Position numbers and translations under genes: made by a program. A DNA stretch of 64,000 nt from Desulfomarina profundi (lineage in GTDB: Bacteria; Desulfobacterota; Desulfobulbia; Desulfobulbales; Desulfocapsaceae), in the NCBI RefSeq assembly GCF_019703855.1, contig NZ_AP024086.1, positions 1,756,501 to 1,820,500 of the forward strand, in the 5' to 3' direction. Below are positions 27,731-36,651 of the stretch, piece after piece (within the stretch, counting starts at the first letter, position 1; every line of letters begins with the position of its first letter). A model generated the notes under the pieces. It had not been told where the DNA came from and searched no databases. It saw nothing but the letters and a program-made list of their open reading frames with translations.

Positions 27731-29053
27731 ATGGTTCCATATTTTCAATCCATCACAAGAATCATTCTTTGTATTATTACAGTTTCCCTTCTCTTTTCCT
27801 CTTTTGCAGGAGCTGAAATATCTCAGAAAGAAAAAGAGGCGACCTATAAACAACTCGAGATTTTCTCCAACGTACTTTCAATTCTCCAGGAAAATTATGT
27901 GGAAAAAATTGATACGGAAGAGGTAATCAACGGTGCAATTCGTGGTCTGCTCTTTTCGCTTGACCCCCACTCAAGCTATCTTCCACCTGAGAATTTTCGC
28001 GAACTCCAGGAAGAAACAAGGGGATCCTTTTCCGGTATCGGCATCGAAGTGACTGTAAAAAATGATATTCTTACAATTGTGAGCCCGATTGCCGACACCC
28101 CGGCGGATCGTGCCGGATTGAAAGCCAATGACCTTATTGTTGAAATAAACGGTGTCAAAACCAGGAATATGGGTCCCTACGAAGCAATCAAGAAACTCCG
28201 AGGTCCGAAGGGATCCAAAGTGACCATTGCAATCCACCGGGCCGGATGGGAAAAACTGAAGAAGATCACCATTGAAAGAGAAATAATTCCTCTCCAGTCG
28301 GTCAGAGCCGAATATCTGTCACCGGGGTTTGCCTATATACGCATAACGAGTTTCCAGAGTCATACAACAAGGGACTTCAAGAAAAAAATCCACAAACTTA
28401 AAAAAGAACACTCTCTAAAAGGCATGATAGTTGATCTTCGCAACAATCCCGGTGGACTCCTCCATCAGGCAGTAACTCTTGCCGACTTTTTTCTCGACAG
28501 TGGCCGTATTGTCTACACCAAGGGAAGAAAAGAGGATCAGAACACGGTTTTCAATGCCCATGATAACGGTGAAGACAACAGTTATCCTCTTGTTATTCTG
28601 GTTAATGAAGGTTCAGCCAGTGCTTCTGAAATTGTTGCCGGAGCTATTCAAGCTCACAAAAGAGGAATTATTGTAGGAACACAGACTTTCGGCAAAGGCT
28701 CTGTCCAGACAATAATTCCCCTGCCGGACGGCGCAGGATTGCGGATGACAACAGCCCGGTATTACACACCTGATGATCGCTCCATTCAGGCAAAAGGTAT
28801 AACCCCGGATGTCGAAGTTCCCTTTGTGGCCTGTGCTCCCTCAAAAGAAAAAAAGATACTCAAGAAAATTGTCAAAGAAAAGGATTTGGATCATCATCTC
28901 TCAGGCACGGACAACAAGAAAACAAAAAGTGATGACACAGAAACAGCGCTTGCCAAGCGCTTTCTTAAGGATAATCAACTGCGAAGCGCATATAATATAC
29001 TGAAGAGCCTCAATCTGTTTTCAAAATTCACTGGCGCGAAAAGTCAAAATTGA
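27731..29053 (+). CDS. ctpA: C-terminal processing peptidase, S41 family (CtpA/Prc-like)
   Basis: A periplasmic serine protease. From the ATG at 27731 it begins MVPYFQSITRIILCIITVSL with a clear signal peptide. An earlier in-frame start at 27581 lies in the repeat element and is rejected. A PDZ domain (SFSGIGIEVTVKNDILTIVS, then PADRAGLKANDLIVEING) is followed by the S41 core. The catalytic serine is in NEGSASASEIVAG and the lysine in QTFGKGSVQT. The mature enzyme is about 415 aa. The stop codon is the first three bases of repeat copy B. S41 peptidases next to ftsEX-envC are common and are thought to trim envelope enzymes. Confidence 0.95.
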   Translation: MVPYFQSITRIILCIITVSLLFSSFAGAEISQKEKEATYKQLEIFSNVLSILQENYVEKIDTEEVINGAIRGLLFSLDPHSSYLPPENFRELQEETRGSFSGIGIEVTVKNDILTIVSPIADTPADRAGLKANDLIVEINGVKTRNMGPYEAIKKLRGPKGSKVTIAIHRAGWEKLKKITIEREIIPLQSVRAEYLSPGFAYIRITSFQSHTTRDFKKKIHKLKKEHSLKGMIVDLRNNPGGLLHQAVTLADFFLDSGRIVYTKGRKEDQNTVFNAHDNGEDNSYPLVILVNEGSASASEIVAGAIQAHKRGIIVGTQTFGKGSVQTIIPLPDGAGLRMTTARYYTPDDRSIQAKGITPDVEVPFVACAPSKEKKILKKIVKEKDLDHHLSGTDNKKTKSDDTETALAKRFLKDNQLRSAYNILKSLNLFSKFTGAKSQN

Positions 29054-29214
29054 TGATCTCGTAAAAAGTCGTTCAACGTTCTCAGATGGACTCTGGAAAA
29101 ACTTCGATATACAAGGCGTGGCGGTGTCGTGTAAGCGCAGGCGTACATATAGTACGTCGAGCATTACACGATCACCCCACAACGCAGTAGATCGGAGTTT
29201 TTACGAGTCCATCA
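29051..29214. mobile_element. MITE-like element, copy B (164 bp, inverted relative to copy A)
   Basis: Reverse complement of the element at 27549-27712 with two substitutions (one in the central catatg, one near the distal end). It begins on the ctpA stop codon and ends 35 bases before the era stop on the opposite strand. Together the copies form inverted arms around a 1.3-kb segment holding only ctpA. Confidence 0.8.
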
Positions 29215-29248
29215 AAATTAACGGCTTCTCTGCAAATAAACACCAGTT

Positions 29249-30163
29249 TTACAATCCAAGCTCCTTGAGAAACTGTTCATTTCTGGACCAGTTCTTTTTT
29301 ACTTTTACCCAGAGTTTCAGAAGTACTTTTTCTCCCAGCAGCAACTCAATATCTTTTCTGGCAGCACTGCCGATTGCCCCGAGTTTTTTCCCACCTTTTC
29401 CAATAACAATACCTTTCTGGGATTTTTTCTCCAAAACGATGGATGCATGGATGGTAATGAGTTTCTTTACTGTATCCTCTTTAAAGGAATCGACAATAAC
29501 TGCTGTTGAATAAGGAATTTCCTGGCCGGTCAGAAGAAAAACCTTTTCCCGGATAATTTCCCCGCAAAGAAACCGCTCACTGGCATCTGTTGGAATGTCT
29601 TCCGGAAAATACCGAGGGCCCATGGGAAGAAGAGAGATGATCTCATCCAGAAGATTTTCCGTTCCGTCACCCGTGAGTGCGGAAAGGGGAACTACCGCCT
29701 TAAAGGGAAACAGGTTACTGTACTTTTCAATTAACGGGAGAATAATTTTCCTGTCAACAAGGTCTATTTTATTGAGAACCATGATCGCCGGGCTTTTCAC
29801 CTGCTCCATATACGACCGGAATTCCGCTTTCTTTTTCTTTTCCAGTTTTTCGGGTAAAGGCAGTGAGACATCAATGAGAAAGAGAACCGCATCCACTTCC
29901 GCCAGGCTCTCCATGGCCACCTTCACCATTTCGATATTGAGCGGTTCACGTGATTTATGCAACCCCGGGGTGTCAAGAAAAACGATCTGGTACTCTTTTC
30001 CGTTGACAATTCCGGCTATTCTGTTGCGTGTTGTCTGCGGCTTTGGTGTTACAATTGAAATTTTCTGCCCGAGCAGATTATTCATGAGCGTTGATTTTCC
30101 TGCATTGGGAGGACCGACTATTGCCACCAATCCTGATTTCACAGGTTTTTCGAAAATATTCAT
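29249..30163 (-). CDS. era: Ribosome-assembly GTPase Era
   Basis: Binds 16S rRNA and aids 30S maturation. It has G1 GPPNAGKST (residues 17-25), G2/switch region KPQTTRNRIAG, G3 DTPGLH, G4 NKID and a G5-like SALTGDG. The C-terminal KH domain has GIVIGKGGKKLGAIGSAARKDIE-type GxxG. At 304 aa it is a normal Era. The gene stands alone on the minus strand, with no rnc or recO beside it, and is divergent from the RNB-family gene across a 430-base gap. Confidence 0.97.
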   Translation of the reverse strand: MNIFEKPVKSGLVAIVGPPNAGKSTLMNNLLGQKISIVTPKPQTTRNRIAGIVNGKEYQIVFLDTPGLHKSREPLNIEMVKVAMESLAEVDAVLFLIDVSLPLPEKLEKKKKAEFRSYMEQVKSPAIMVLNKIDLVDRKIILPLIEKYSNLFPFKAVVPLSALTGDGTENLLDEIISLLPMGPRYFPEDIPTDASERFLCGEIIREKVFLLTGQEIPYSTAVIVDSFKEDTVKKLITIHASIVLEKKSQKGIVIGKGGKKLGAIGSAARKDIELLLGEKVLLKLWVKVKKNWSRNEQFLKELGL

Positions 30164-30593
30164 AGAAAATAATAATAATTACACAAAGAGAAGAATAAAT
30201 GTGTGCAAAAAAATATTACACACTATACTGGTCGAAATTTGGTCATTATCCATAGACAAACGACTACCAATAAAACTATAATACGACTCAAACAGATTTC
30301 ATATATTTTTCGAAGGGAAGTCCCTTTACTTTTATAACCGGATTTTTGACAAGGAGTTTTTGATCGTTCACGACAGTATTATCAGCCCTGAAAAGAGTAA
30401 TTGATCACAAGTACCCGGCTTTCCACAGTCTCTGTTACCTGGTGTTTGTCCAGAAATTAATGGAAATCCGACTGCGACAAAAAAACCTTTTGCTATGGAA
30501 TTTTCTGACAAACAGGGTCGATAAAAACGATGGAAAAGTGTTCTGTCAGAATCACCACTCAAAACCTCCCGGTTATCGGGGTACTTATTTTTT
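30164..30593. other. Divergent intergenic region between era and the RNB gene
   Basis: A 430-bp gap without a credible ORF. It contains the palindromic element at 30438-30516, and a small stem (aagggaagtcccttt, around 30316) earlier on. Promoters for both flanking genes should be here, but none could be assigned with confidence. Confidence 0.35.
30438..30516. repeat. Palindromic element related to the one at 24-69
   Basis: An imperfect inverted repeat: left arm cctggtgtttgtccagaaat starting at 30438, right arm aattttctgacaaacagg at 30499-30516. The left arm matches the minus-strand reading of the element at 24-69 at 16 of 17 positions. It is non-coding. Confidence 0.5.
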
Positions 30594-32597
30594 ATGATTA
30601 GCACAGGAAAGCTCATAGAATATCTCGATAACGGCAAATTTATCTGCGCCATAGTCGTGGAAAGCCAGCCTAAACGACTTCGCTTGATCAATCAGAATGG
30701 AAGGGAGGTCAATCTGCCCCTTTCAAGAGTTGTTCATTGCTCAAATGAAACATATGACATTGGACAAAGTCGGGAGGAGTTGATACGTAATCTCAAAGAA
30801 ATTGCCGAAAAAAGACTCAACCTGATGACAGCTATTGATCTTCAGGAACTCTGGGAATTGACCTCCGACGAATCCGATTCATCATTCAGCCCGTCTTTTC
30901 TGGCTGAACTTATCTTCGGCGATCTTTCCAATGATGACTGTGTCTCCGCTTTTTTAAGATCTGTCTTTTGCGACAGACTTTTTTTTAAATACAGTAATGG
31001 ACTGATAAAGGTCAACAGCCCAGAACAGGTTGAAAACCTGCAGATTCAACGTAAAAAAGAAGAGAAAAAAAAGCAGATTATCACTGAAGGTGCTGCTGCG
31101 GTCAAAGATCTTTTTTCAAGAGAGCACCCGCAAAAAGAGCTGGATCCTCTTCTCAGGGAATCTCTCCATCTGCTCAGGGATTATTATGTCTTCGGCAATG
31201 ATGCAAAAGACGCAAATACCGCAAGACAGCTCCTGAAAACAGCAGGCCTCACCAGTCCCCATGACCCATTTCATATCCTTGTTAAAGCCGGACTCTGGGG
31301 CCCTAATGAAAACATTCCCCTACTCAAACAAGAACTCCCCGTCAATTTTTCTCTGGAGGCAAGACAGCAGGCTGAACAGTTACTGCAACAGGGGCAGGAC
31401 GACCTGTTCAATGATCCAGGAAGAATCGACCTGACCCATCTGAAACCGATAACCATCGACGGCCCCACCACATTGGATTTTGATGATGCCCTCACCCTGG
31501 AAGAACAGGATGGCAATTATCTTGTGGGTATTCATATTTCTGATGTCGCCCATTATGTAAGACCAGGAGATGCACTCTTTCAGGAGGCAATGCGGCGTGG
31601 GACTTCCATCTATTTTCCGGAAGGTCAGATCCCCATGCTTCCCCGGCACCTTTCCCAGGGAATCTGCAGCCTTATTCAGGATGAGATCAGGGCCGCTTTC
31701 AGTTTCATGATTCTGCTGTCAGAGGATGCTGAAATACTGAGAGTCAAGATCATACCGTCAATCATCAAAGTCGCCAGACGACTGACCTATGATGAAGTGG
31801 ATCGGATGATTGAAAAAGACGGGGAACTCAAGATACTCAATATGCTGAGGAAAAAGTTGAGGCAGCGCAGGATTGAAAAGGGAGCCCTTCTTCTGCCCTT
31901 TCCCGACGTAAATATTTTCATTGATCACCAGGGTCAGGTTCATGTTAATCTGGGGAAAAGTGACACTCCCGCCAGAACAATCGTATCTGAAATGATGATT
32001 CTGGCCAACAGCGAAGCTGCCAGATATGTTTCCGACAGAATGGTTCCCGGACTCTTCAGATCTCAGCCCAAGTTGAAAAACAGAATTGTATTTGGAGAAG
32101 ACGACGATCTGTTTCAAAATACCCTGCAGAGAAAACAACTGCCAAGGGGTGAACTGTCCACGACCGCCAAGCCGCACTCCGGCCTGGGTGTATCGCACTA
32201 TACAACTGTTACTTCTCCCATAAGAAGGCTGCTGGATCTCGTTATGCAACACCAGCTTGACTCGATTATAAGAAGAAAGGAACCATGTTTTACCGAGGAT
32301 ATGTGTAAGGATTTCACATCTATTCTCTCCAGAACGGTTACGGCAGCCAATAACGTACGCCATCTTCGGCAGCGTTACTGGCTGCTTAAATATTTATCTG
32401 ATCGAAAAGGTCAGCTGATCAATGCACTTGTTATTCAGGTAGGCCCCAGACGGATAAACCTTCTGCTCACCGACATTCTCATGGACATCGATCTGCCTAA
32501 ACCTGCGGGCAGAAAAATATCTGCAAACAGCACGGTCCAGGTAAGAATCCTGAAAGCAGATCCCCTGGATAACGTTGTGCGTTTTGACTGGCCATGA
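30594..32597 (+). CDS. RNB-domain exoribonuclease (RNase II/R family)
   Basis: A 667-aa 3'-5' exoribonuclease. The catalytic RNB domain starts near residue 280, with the metal-binding aspartates in IDGPTTLDFDDALTL followed by GIHISDVAHYV, EGQIPMLPRHLS and TSPIRRLLDLVMQHQL. The N-terminal 270 residues are not a normal pair of cold-shock domains. They include a helical, charged segment (QIQRKKEEKKKQII) seen in the shorter, poorly characterised RNB proteins. The last 60 residues may form a degenerate S1-like domain. It is therefore unlike full RNase R (about 750-800 aa), and substrate preference is uncertain. It converges with the small exported gene 12 bases away. Confidence 0.9.
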   Translation: MISTGKLIEYLDNGKFICAIVVESQPKRLRLINQNGREVNLPLSRVVHCSNETYDIGQSREELIRNLKEIAEKRLNLMTAIDLQELWELTSDESDSSFSPSFLAELIFGDLSNDDCVSAFLRSVFCDRLFFKYSNGLIKVNSPEQVENLQIQRKKEEKKKQIITEGAAAVKDLFSREHPQKELDPLLRESLHLLRDYYVFGNDAKDANTARQLLKTAGLTSPHDPFHILVKAGLWGPNENIPLLKQELPVNFSLEARQQAEQLLQQGQDDLFNDPGRIDLTHLKPITIDGPTTLDFDDALTLEEQDGNYLVGIHISDVAHYVRPGDALFQEAMRRGTSIYFPEGQIPMLPRHLSQGICSLIQDEIRAAFSFMILLSEDAEILRVKIIPSIIKVARRLTYDEVDRMIEKDGELKILNMLRKKLRQRRIEKGALLLPFPDVNIFIDHQGQVHVNLGKSDTPARTIVSEMMILANSEAARYVSDRMVPGLFRSQPKLKNRIVFGEDDDLFQNTLQRKQLPRGELSTTAKPHSGLGVSHYTTVTSPIRRLLDLVMQHQLDSIIRRKEPCFTEDMCKDFTSILSRTVTAANNVRHLRQRYWLLKYLSDRKGQLINALVIQVGPRRINLLLTDILMDIDLPKPAGRKISANSTVQVRILKADPLDNVVRFDWP

Positions 32598-32608
32598 ACC
32601 CTTTCCCG

Positions 32609-32815
32609 TCAACATCCCTCAATCTTCTTTTTTTTCAGGGATTTTATTTTTATTGTTCCCTTTTCCTTGAACCGTTCTATTCCTTTCGGGCATTCGAGAA
32701 CCATTTTTGTCCCTTCAATCTGCACAATTTTACATTTTGCACTGGCAGCAAAACTTGCCGTGGCAAAAAGTAATATGCAACCAAACAGACATATCGAACC
32801 AATCATTATTTTCAT
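32609..32815 (-). CDS. Small exported hypothetical protein (68 aa)
   Basis: A signal peptide (MKIMIGSICLFGCILLFATA, then SFAASA) precedes a 45-residue mature part with two cysteines (AKCKIVQ and LECPKG) that could form a disulfide, and a lysine-rich C-terminus. A strong Shine-Dalgarno (aaggagg) sits just before the ATG, which supports translation. The mature sequence resembles a single small beta domain. I do not recognise the family. Confidence 0.65.
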   Translation of the reverse strand: MKIMIGSICLFGCILLFATASFAASAKCKIVQIEGTKMVLECPKGIERFKEKGTIKIKSLKKKKIEGC

Positions 32816-33134
32816 TTTTCCTCCTTTCTTCTATGGTTTAAAGTTATATGGCATGCACTGACAGAATACTGACTCGTGGCGGAACTTCCAGCCGACATGG
32901 GGTGAAGTCGCCCCATATCCGGTCGGGTTCATACCCTACATGCCTAACCCGGATTTCTCATGAACATTGTGTCAATTTTGAGAATAACCGTAGAATAAAA
33001 ACAGTGAGCTCATTCTCAGTAATTGAGTTCATGTTGATTATCACTTTGTTCCTCAAAGGGATACTGGTATATTGAATGGTATTGCAATACGTGATGATTA
33101 CAGAATTCCGGTATCAGATTTATAAAATCCTCAA
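32816..33134. other. Intergenic region upstream of the HTH-TM gene
   Basis: A 319-bp gap with no supported gene. Around 32893-32931 lies an imperfect stem (ccgac-atgggg against ccccat-ggtcgg), and the following aacccggatttctcatgaac has the look of a repeat end. It probably contains the promoter of the plus-strand gene at 33135. Confidence 0.35.
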
Positions 33135-34112
33135 GTGTCCAGCGATATGAAAAAACCGGCTTCTCCGGAAACATTCTCCCATGGCGCCATGGCCATGGTA
33201 AAAATTGATGGAACAAAAGTCAGGGAATTGCGTGAAAAACAGGGCCTGACTCAACTCTACGTGGCAACCGCAGTACAGGTAACAACTGATACTATTTCCA
33301 GATGGGAAAACAAAAGATATCCAAGTATTAAAAAAGAAAACGGCCTGAAACTTGCCGAAGCCCTGGGAGTGGAGCTTGAAGAACTTCTGGAAACCACGGA
33401 GCCAGTAGTAGAACAACAGACAGGGCCAGACCGGGAGATTTCCCCAAATATTGAGCAATCTTTTCCCCCTTCCAAACACAACAACATCAGGAAAGCATGG
33501 CCTCTACTTATTCTTTCCGCGACAATCGGGTCTCTTATTCTGGCAGTTGCTTTTTATTTCCTTCAAACTACTCCCACTGCAAAACTCAATGCCATACGAA
33601 TACTGCCCAGACATTGCATTGCCGGGCAACCCTTTCCAGTCATTATTAAGGTAAATGGTGCCGACCAATCTTCCATTGCCATTATTCTCAAAGAATCCCT
33701 GCCACCAGACAGCCATATTATAAAAGTATTTCCTGAACCCAGCGGCAACAGCACAAAAGGAAACATACTCAAATGGCTCCTCAAAATCCAAAGCAGGGCA
33801 CTCTTTTCCTACCTTGTCGCCATCGATGGAAAACCTGGAGAAAAACGAGAATTCAACGGCACACTTTCCATCAATAACGGACCTGCCAACACCCTGACAA
33901 TCAGGGGGGACCATGAAGTTCTCCTGGGAGAACATCATTGGGCCGACAGCAACAGTGACAATATCATAAGTGACAATGAGATTCTGACTGTCTACGATCT
34001 TTACAGCGACATAAAAGGACTGAAACTTGACATGGACATGATAGAAGAAATCTGGCTGGGATCAGGTTATCGCTGGAACCGGCAGACCAACATGTTCGAA
34101 ATTTCAGAATAG
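33135..34112 (+). CDS. Membrane-anchored XRE-type HTH protein with periplasmic domain and EF-hand-like loop
   Basis: A 325-aa protein. Residues 28-85 form an XRE helix-turn-helix (LREKQGLTQLYVATAVQVTT then ISRWENKRYPS). A Pro-rich linker and one transmembrane helix (about 121-143) place the rest in the periplasm, a layout like RodZ. Residues 150-250 look like an immunoglobulin-type beta domain. Residues 271-282 (DSNSDNIISDNE) fit a 12-residue EF-hand or dockerin calcium loop. The start at 33135 is a GTG; the ATG at 33147 is an alternative. It leads a three-gene plus-strand set with an exported protein and a diadenylate-cyclase-domain protein. DNA binding or a RodZ-like scaffold role are both possible. 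Confidence 0.75.
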   Translation: MSSDMKKPASPETFSHGAMAMVKIDGTKVRELREKQGLTQLYVATAVQVTTDTISRWENKRYPSIKKENGLKLAEALGVELEELLETTEPVVEQQTGPDREISPNIEQSFPPSKHNNIRKAWPLLILSATIGSLILAVAFYFLQTTPTAKLNAIRILPRHCIAGQPFPVIIKVNGADQSSIAIILKESLPPDSHIIKVFPEPSGNSTKGNILKWLLKIQSRALFSYLVAIDGKPGEKREFNGTLSINNGPANTLTIRGDHEVLLGEHHWADSNSDNIISDNEILTVYDLYSDIKGLKLDMDMIEEIWLGSGYRWNRQTNMFEISE

Positions 34113-34129
34113 GAGTTTTAAAAAAACAT

Positions 34130-34537
34130 ATGTCCTCATTCATTTTCACACTGACAAACCGATCCCTGATACTCTTTTTCATGTTATTTATGGTTCTCTT
34201 CACCTGCAGAAACACAAAAGCAGAAATCCTTATTGACGGAACCTATATTTCCGCTTCCGGAAAACAGATCGTTCTGGAACTGAACATATCTTCCCGTAGA
34301 CCTGTCAATCTCATCGTTGAACAGTTCCTCGACCCCGGTAATTTTATACTGACAACTTCTCCAGGTGCAAAAAAGAGAACATCGGGAAAAATCAAATGGC
34401 TGTTTAGAAATATTTCAGACCGCAGACTTTCAATCTCAATCCGACTTCGCTCACCGCTGAAAGGAACCATAAGTGCCATTATACGATATCGAGACCCTGA
34501 CAGTGGTCAATTTATTGAATCACAAGTGATACCATAA
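34130..34537 (+). CDS. Exported hypothetical protein with Ig-like beta domain (135 aa)
   Basis: A hydrophobic N-terminus (residues 10-27) ending near NTKAE fits a signal peptide. The mature 103 residues are beta-rich. The segment SGKIKWLFRNISDRRLSISI resembles the periplasmic segment of the preceding protein (KGNILKWLLKIQSRALFSYL), which suggests the two share a related domain. It begins 17 bases after that gene and ends 17 bases before the diadenylate-cyclase-domain gene. No known family was recognised. Confidence 0.6.
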   Translation: MSSFIFTLTNRSLILFFMLFMVLFTCRNTKAEILIDGTYISASGKQIVLELNISSRRPVNLIVEQFLDPGNFILTTSPGAKKRTSGKIKWLFRNISDRRLSISIRLRSPLKGTISAIIRYRDPDSGQFIESQVIP

Positions 34538-34554
34538 CCTGGAACAACAATATT

Positions 34555-35990
34555 TTGCCTACCACATCATTTATTAACAGGTGTATCCGTGAAACACTCA
34601 ACGGCTTGAGGGATGGTCTGTCCCTCTTTTCCAAACCGAGCCGAGCTGCCGTAATCTTTTCCCTGAGGCGGAAACAGCAACTTCAGATCTGTGACCCCCA
34701 GAATCTTCTTCGTGGATATGAACCCAAATTGAAAAATATCTACCTGGAAAACAGCGACTGGAAGAAAAATATTGAAGAGAAAAAACCTGACTATTCCTTC
34801 AATTTAATTGATCCTCTTGCCAACCTGCAACTGGACGGGCTGATTTCCTGTGGGGGGAGTTCCGCGCCTGTTTTTTACCAGATGTGGTTTACGGAACATC
34901 ACCCAAATCTCTGTTCCACAGGACCAACCGAATGCTGGCTTGAACATGCCGTATTGCGATTTTCTCACGATATCGCCAATGACTCAAACCTGTATACAGG
35001 AATTTCCGGCAGTTTTCTCAGGGAGTACTCAAGCCATGCAGTGCACGACTATATTGTGGACAAAGCCAATAAGAGCCTTGGGCCGGACTGTCAGATCAGA
35101 ATTTACCCTGTCCTTGATGCTGTTCTGGGTATCTCCAAAACCAACGAAGAAGGGGTAAGGCCTTTTGGAAAACTGACATTTATTGAACCCAGATTTCTGG
35201 GAGAAATACACTTTCTCGCCAGGTTCCAGGCAAGCGAAAAACCACTGTTAAGTAATTTCAAACATGTACGGAAACTTCTTCAGGCTGTGGAATACAGTAC
35301 ACATCACCTTGTCTCCGACGGGACGACCATCCTTGGAATAGCTACAGACCCGATTCGGCAGTTTCACATTACTGCGGATTTTCAGGGAAGGTTTGGTTTT
35401 TTAAAAGACAATGATGAAGTACTCTGCAGTTTTCAGGATGGCAGTTACAGTTCAAATACACACCGGGCAAAACTGTTTGAAGTAGAAGAGGCACTGCTGG
35501 ATTTTGAAATTGATACCGCAACAAGAAATGATCTCTTTAAAATCATAGCCGCACTGGTTCATTACGCGGAGGACAACACTTTCGGTTGTACCTTTGTCCT
35601 TGACCTGGCAAAAACCCCGGCGGATACAGCAGGACAAAGCCTTACTCCCCCCTTGATCTTCATGACAAGGACAAGCTGATGCTTGCCGGAGCCCTGGCAA
35701 AGGTAGATGGAGCCCTTCATATACGCACGGATCTCCAACTCCATTCCTTTGCCTGTCTCCTGGATGGCCACAGAATTAAGAACGAAAACAGAGCTCGTGG
35801 GGCAAGATACAATTCCGCCCTGCGATTTACTGCCCAATATCCAGAAACTATAGTTGTGGTGGTTTCCGCAGACAGGCCGGTTTCCGTTTTCCGTCAAGGG
35901 AAAGAGATCAGCAGTGAATACAACATCGGAGACTCCCCACACTGTATTCTTTTCCCTCTTCCATTTGAGGAATGGCTGCTTTTGACTTAA
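34555..35990 (+). CDS. Diadenylate cyclase (DAC/DisA_N) domain protein with large N-terminal sensor region, frameshifted in a C-run
   Basis: Joined across a break at six C's (35647-35652), this is a 478-aa protein. The C-terminal DAC domain shows the catalytic pair DGA (KVDGALHI, about residue 385) and an R-x3-YNSA motif (RGARYNSA, about 415) in the RHR position, so it could make c-di-AMP. The first 330 residues form a distinct globular region of the kind described as a sensor domain attached to DAC in several bacteria. It includes a cysteine-bearing LISCGGSSAPVFYQMWF segment. The only credible start is a TTG at 34555. Without the added base the DAC domain is lost. No c-di-AMP phosphodiesterase is in the window. 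Confidence 0.78.
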
Positions 35991-36103
35991 CAGAAAAGCT
36001 GAATAATGCAGATCGAATTTGTAAGTTTCAGGCTGAATTTCATACCTGATCAGGAAAACTATTAAAGAACCAGAAGAAAAAGACCATTTACTGGCTCTAC
36101 CGG

Positions 36104-36358
36104 CTATATTTCCAGAGCCCAGTCCGGAATATGTGAAAGAATATAATTCTGAACAGCTTCCTTTAAATCTCCCTTTGAAACGTCACCTACGGCATGAACA
36201 ACTTCCTCATAATCAAACCAGCACAGCTCCCTGTCATCATGATTATAAACCGTTAATATCCGGCGATTTTCCTGCTCAATATCCTCTTCTTCCTGAATGG
36301 CTGCCACAAGTCGCACAGCTTCATCAAAACTGAGAAATTTTATTTTTTCCTCACTCAT
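36104..36358 (-). CDS. Small acidic hypothetical protein (84 aa)
   Basis: An acidic, soluble protein beginning MSEEKIKFLSFDEAVRLVAA with aagggg eight bases before the ATG. A longer frame from 36502 overlaps rpmB and its terminator and is rejected. The middle has LTVYNHDDRELCWFDYEEVV. No known domain was recognised. It lies downstream of rpmB beyond a strong terminator, so it needs read-through or its own promoter. Confidence 0.55.
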   Translation of the reverse strand: MSEEKIKFLSFDEAVRLVAAIQEEEDIEQENRRILTVYNHDDRELCWFDYEEVVHAVGDVSKGDLKEAVQNYILSHIPDWALEI

Positions 36359-36401
36359 TTCAACCCCTTCAATAACCAATTCCATAAAACCTGATAAACA
36401 A

Positions 36402-36438
36402 AAAAAGGCGAGTAGGAATTCTTCCCTCTCGCCTTTTT
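36402..36438 (-). terminator. rpmB rho-independent terminator
   Basis: An 11-bp stem (aaaaaggcgag at 36402-36412, ctcgccttttt at 36428-36438) closes over a 15-base loop, with T-rich ends in both directions. It lies 19 bases after the rpmB stop on the minus strand. Confidence 0.85.
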
Positions 36439-36456
36439 CTTTATTCAATTTCTGAA

Positions 36457-36651
36457 TTATGCCGGTTTGACAACAGCTCCCGAACGAATGCAACGGGTGC
36501 ACACTCTGCCCCGTTTAGTTGCACCACTTTCAGTCACCATACGAACTTTTTTCAGATTGGGAAGCCATCTTCTTCTTGTTTTATTGTGTGCATGGGAAAC
36601 ATTGTTACCTGTTAACGGTCCCTTGCCACAAATTTCGCATACCTTTGCCAT
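36457..36651 (-). CDS. rpmB: 50S ribosomal protein L28
   Basis: A 64-aa basic protein of the large ribosomal subunit. [20 protein letters not shown] is the family N-terminus, followed by [13 protein letters not shown]. Cysteines at CEIC and CTRC form the zinc-binding type of L28. A good Shine-Dalgarno (aaggag) precedes the ATG. It has its own promoter (36750-36778) and terminator, without rpmG alongside. Confidence 0.98.
   Translation of the reverse strand: MAKVCEICGKGPLTGNNVSHAHNKTRRRWLPNLKKVRMVTESGATKRGRVCTRCIRSGAVVKPA

Noticed and set aside
31758-32363. Open frame of 201 codons opposite the RNB gene
   Set aside because: Lies in the conserved catalytic region of the opposite strand; no homology recognised.
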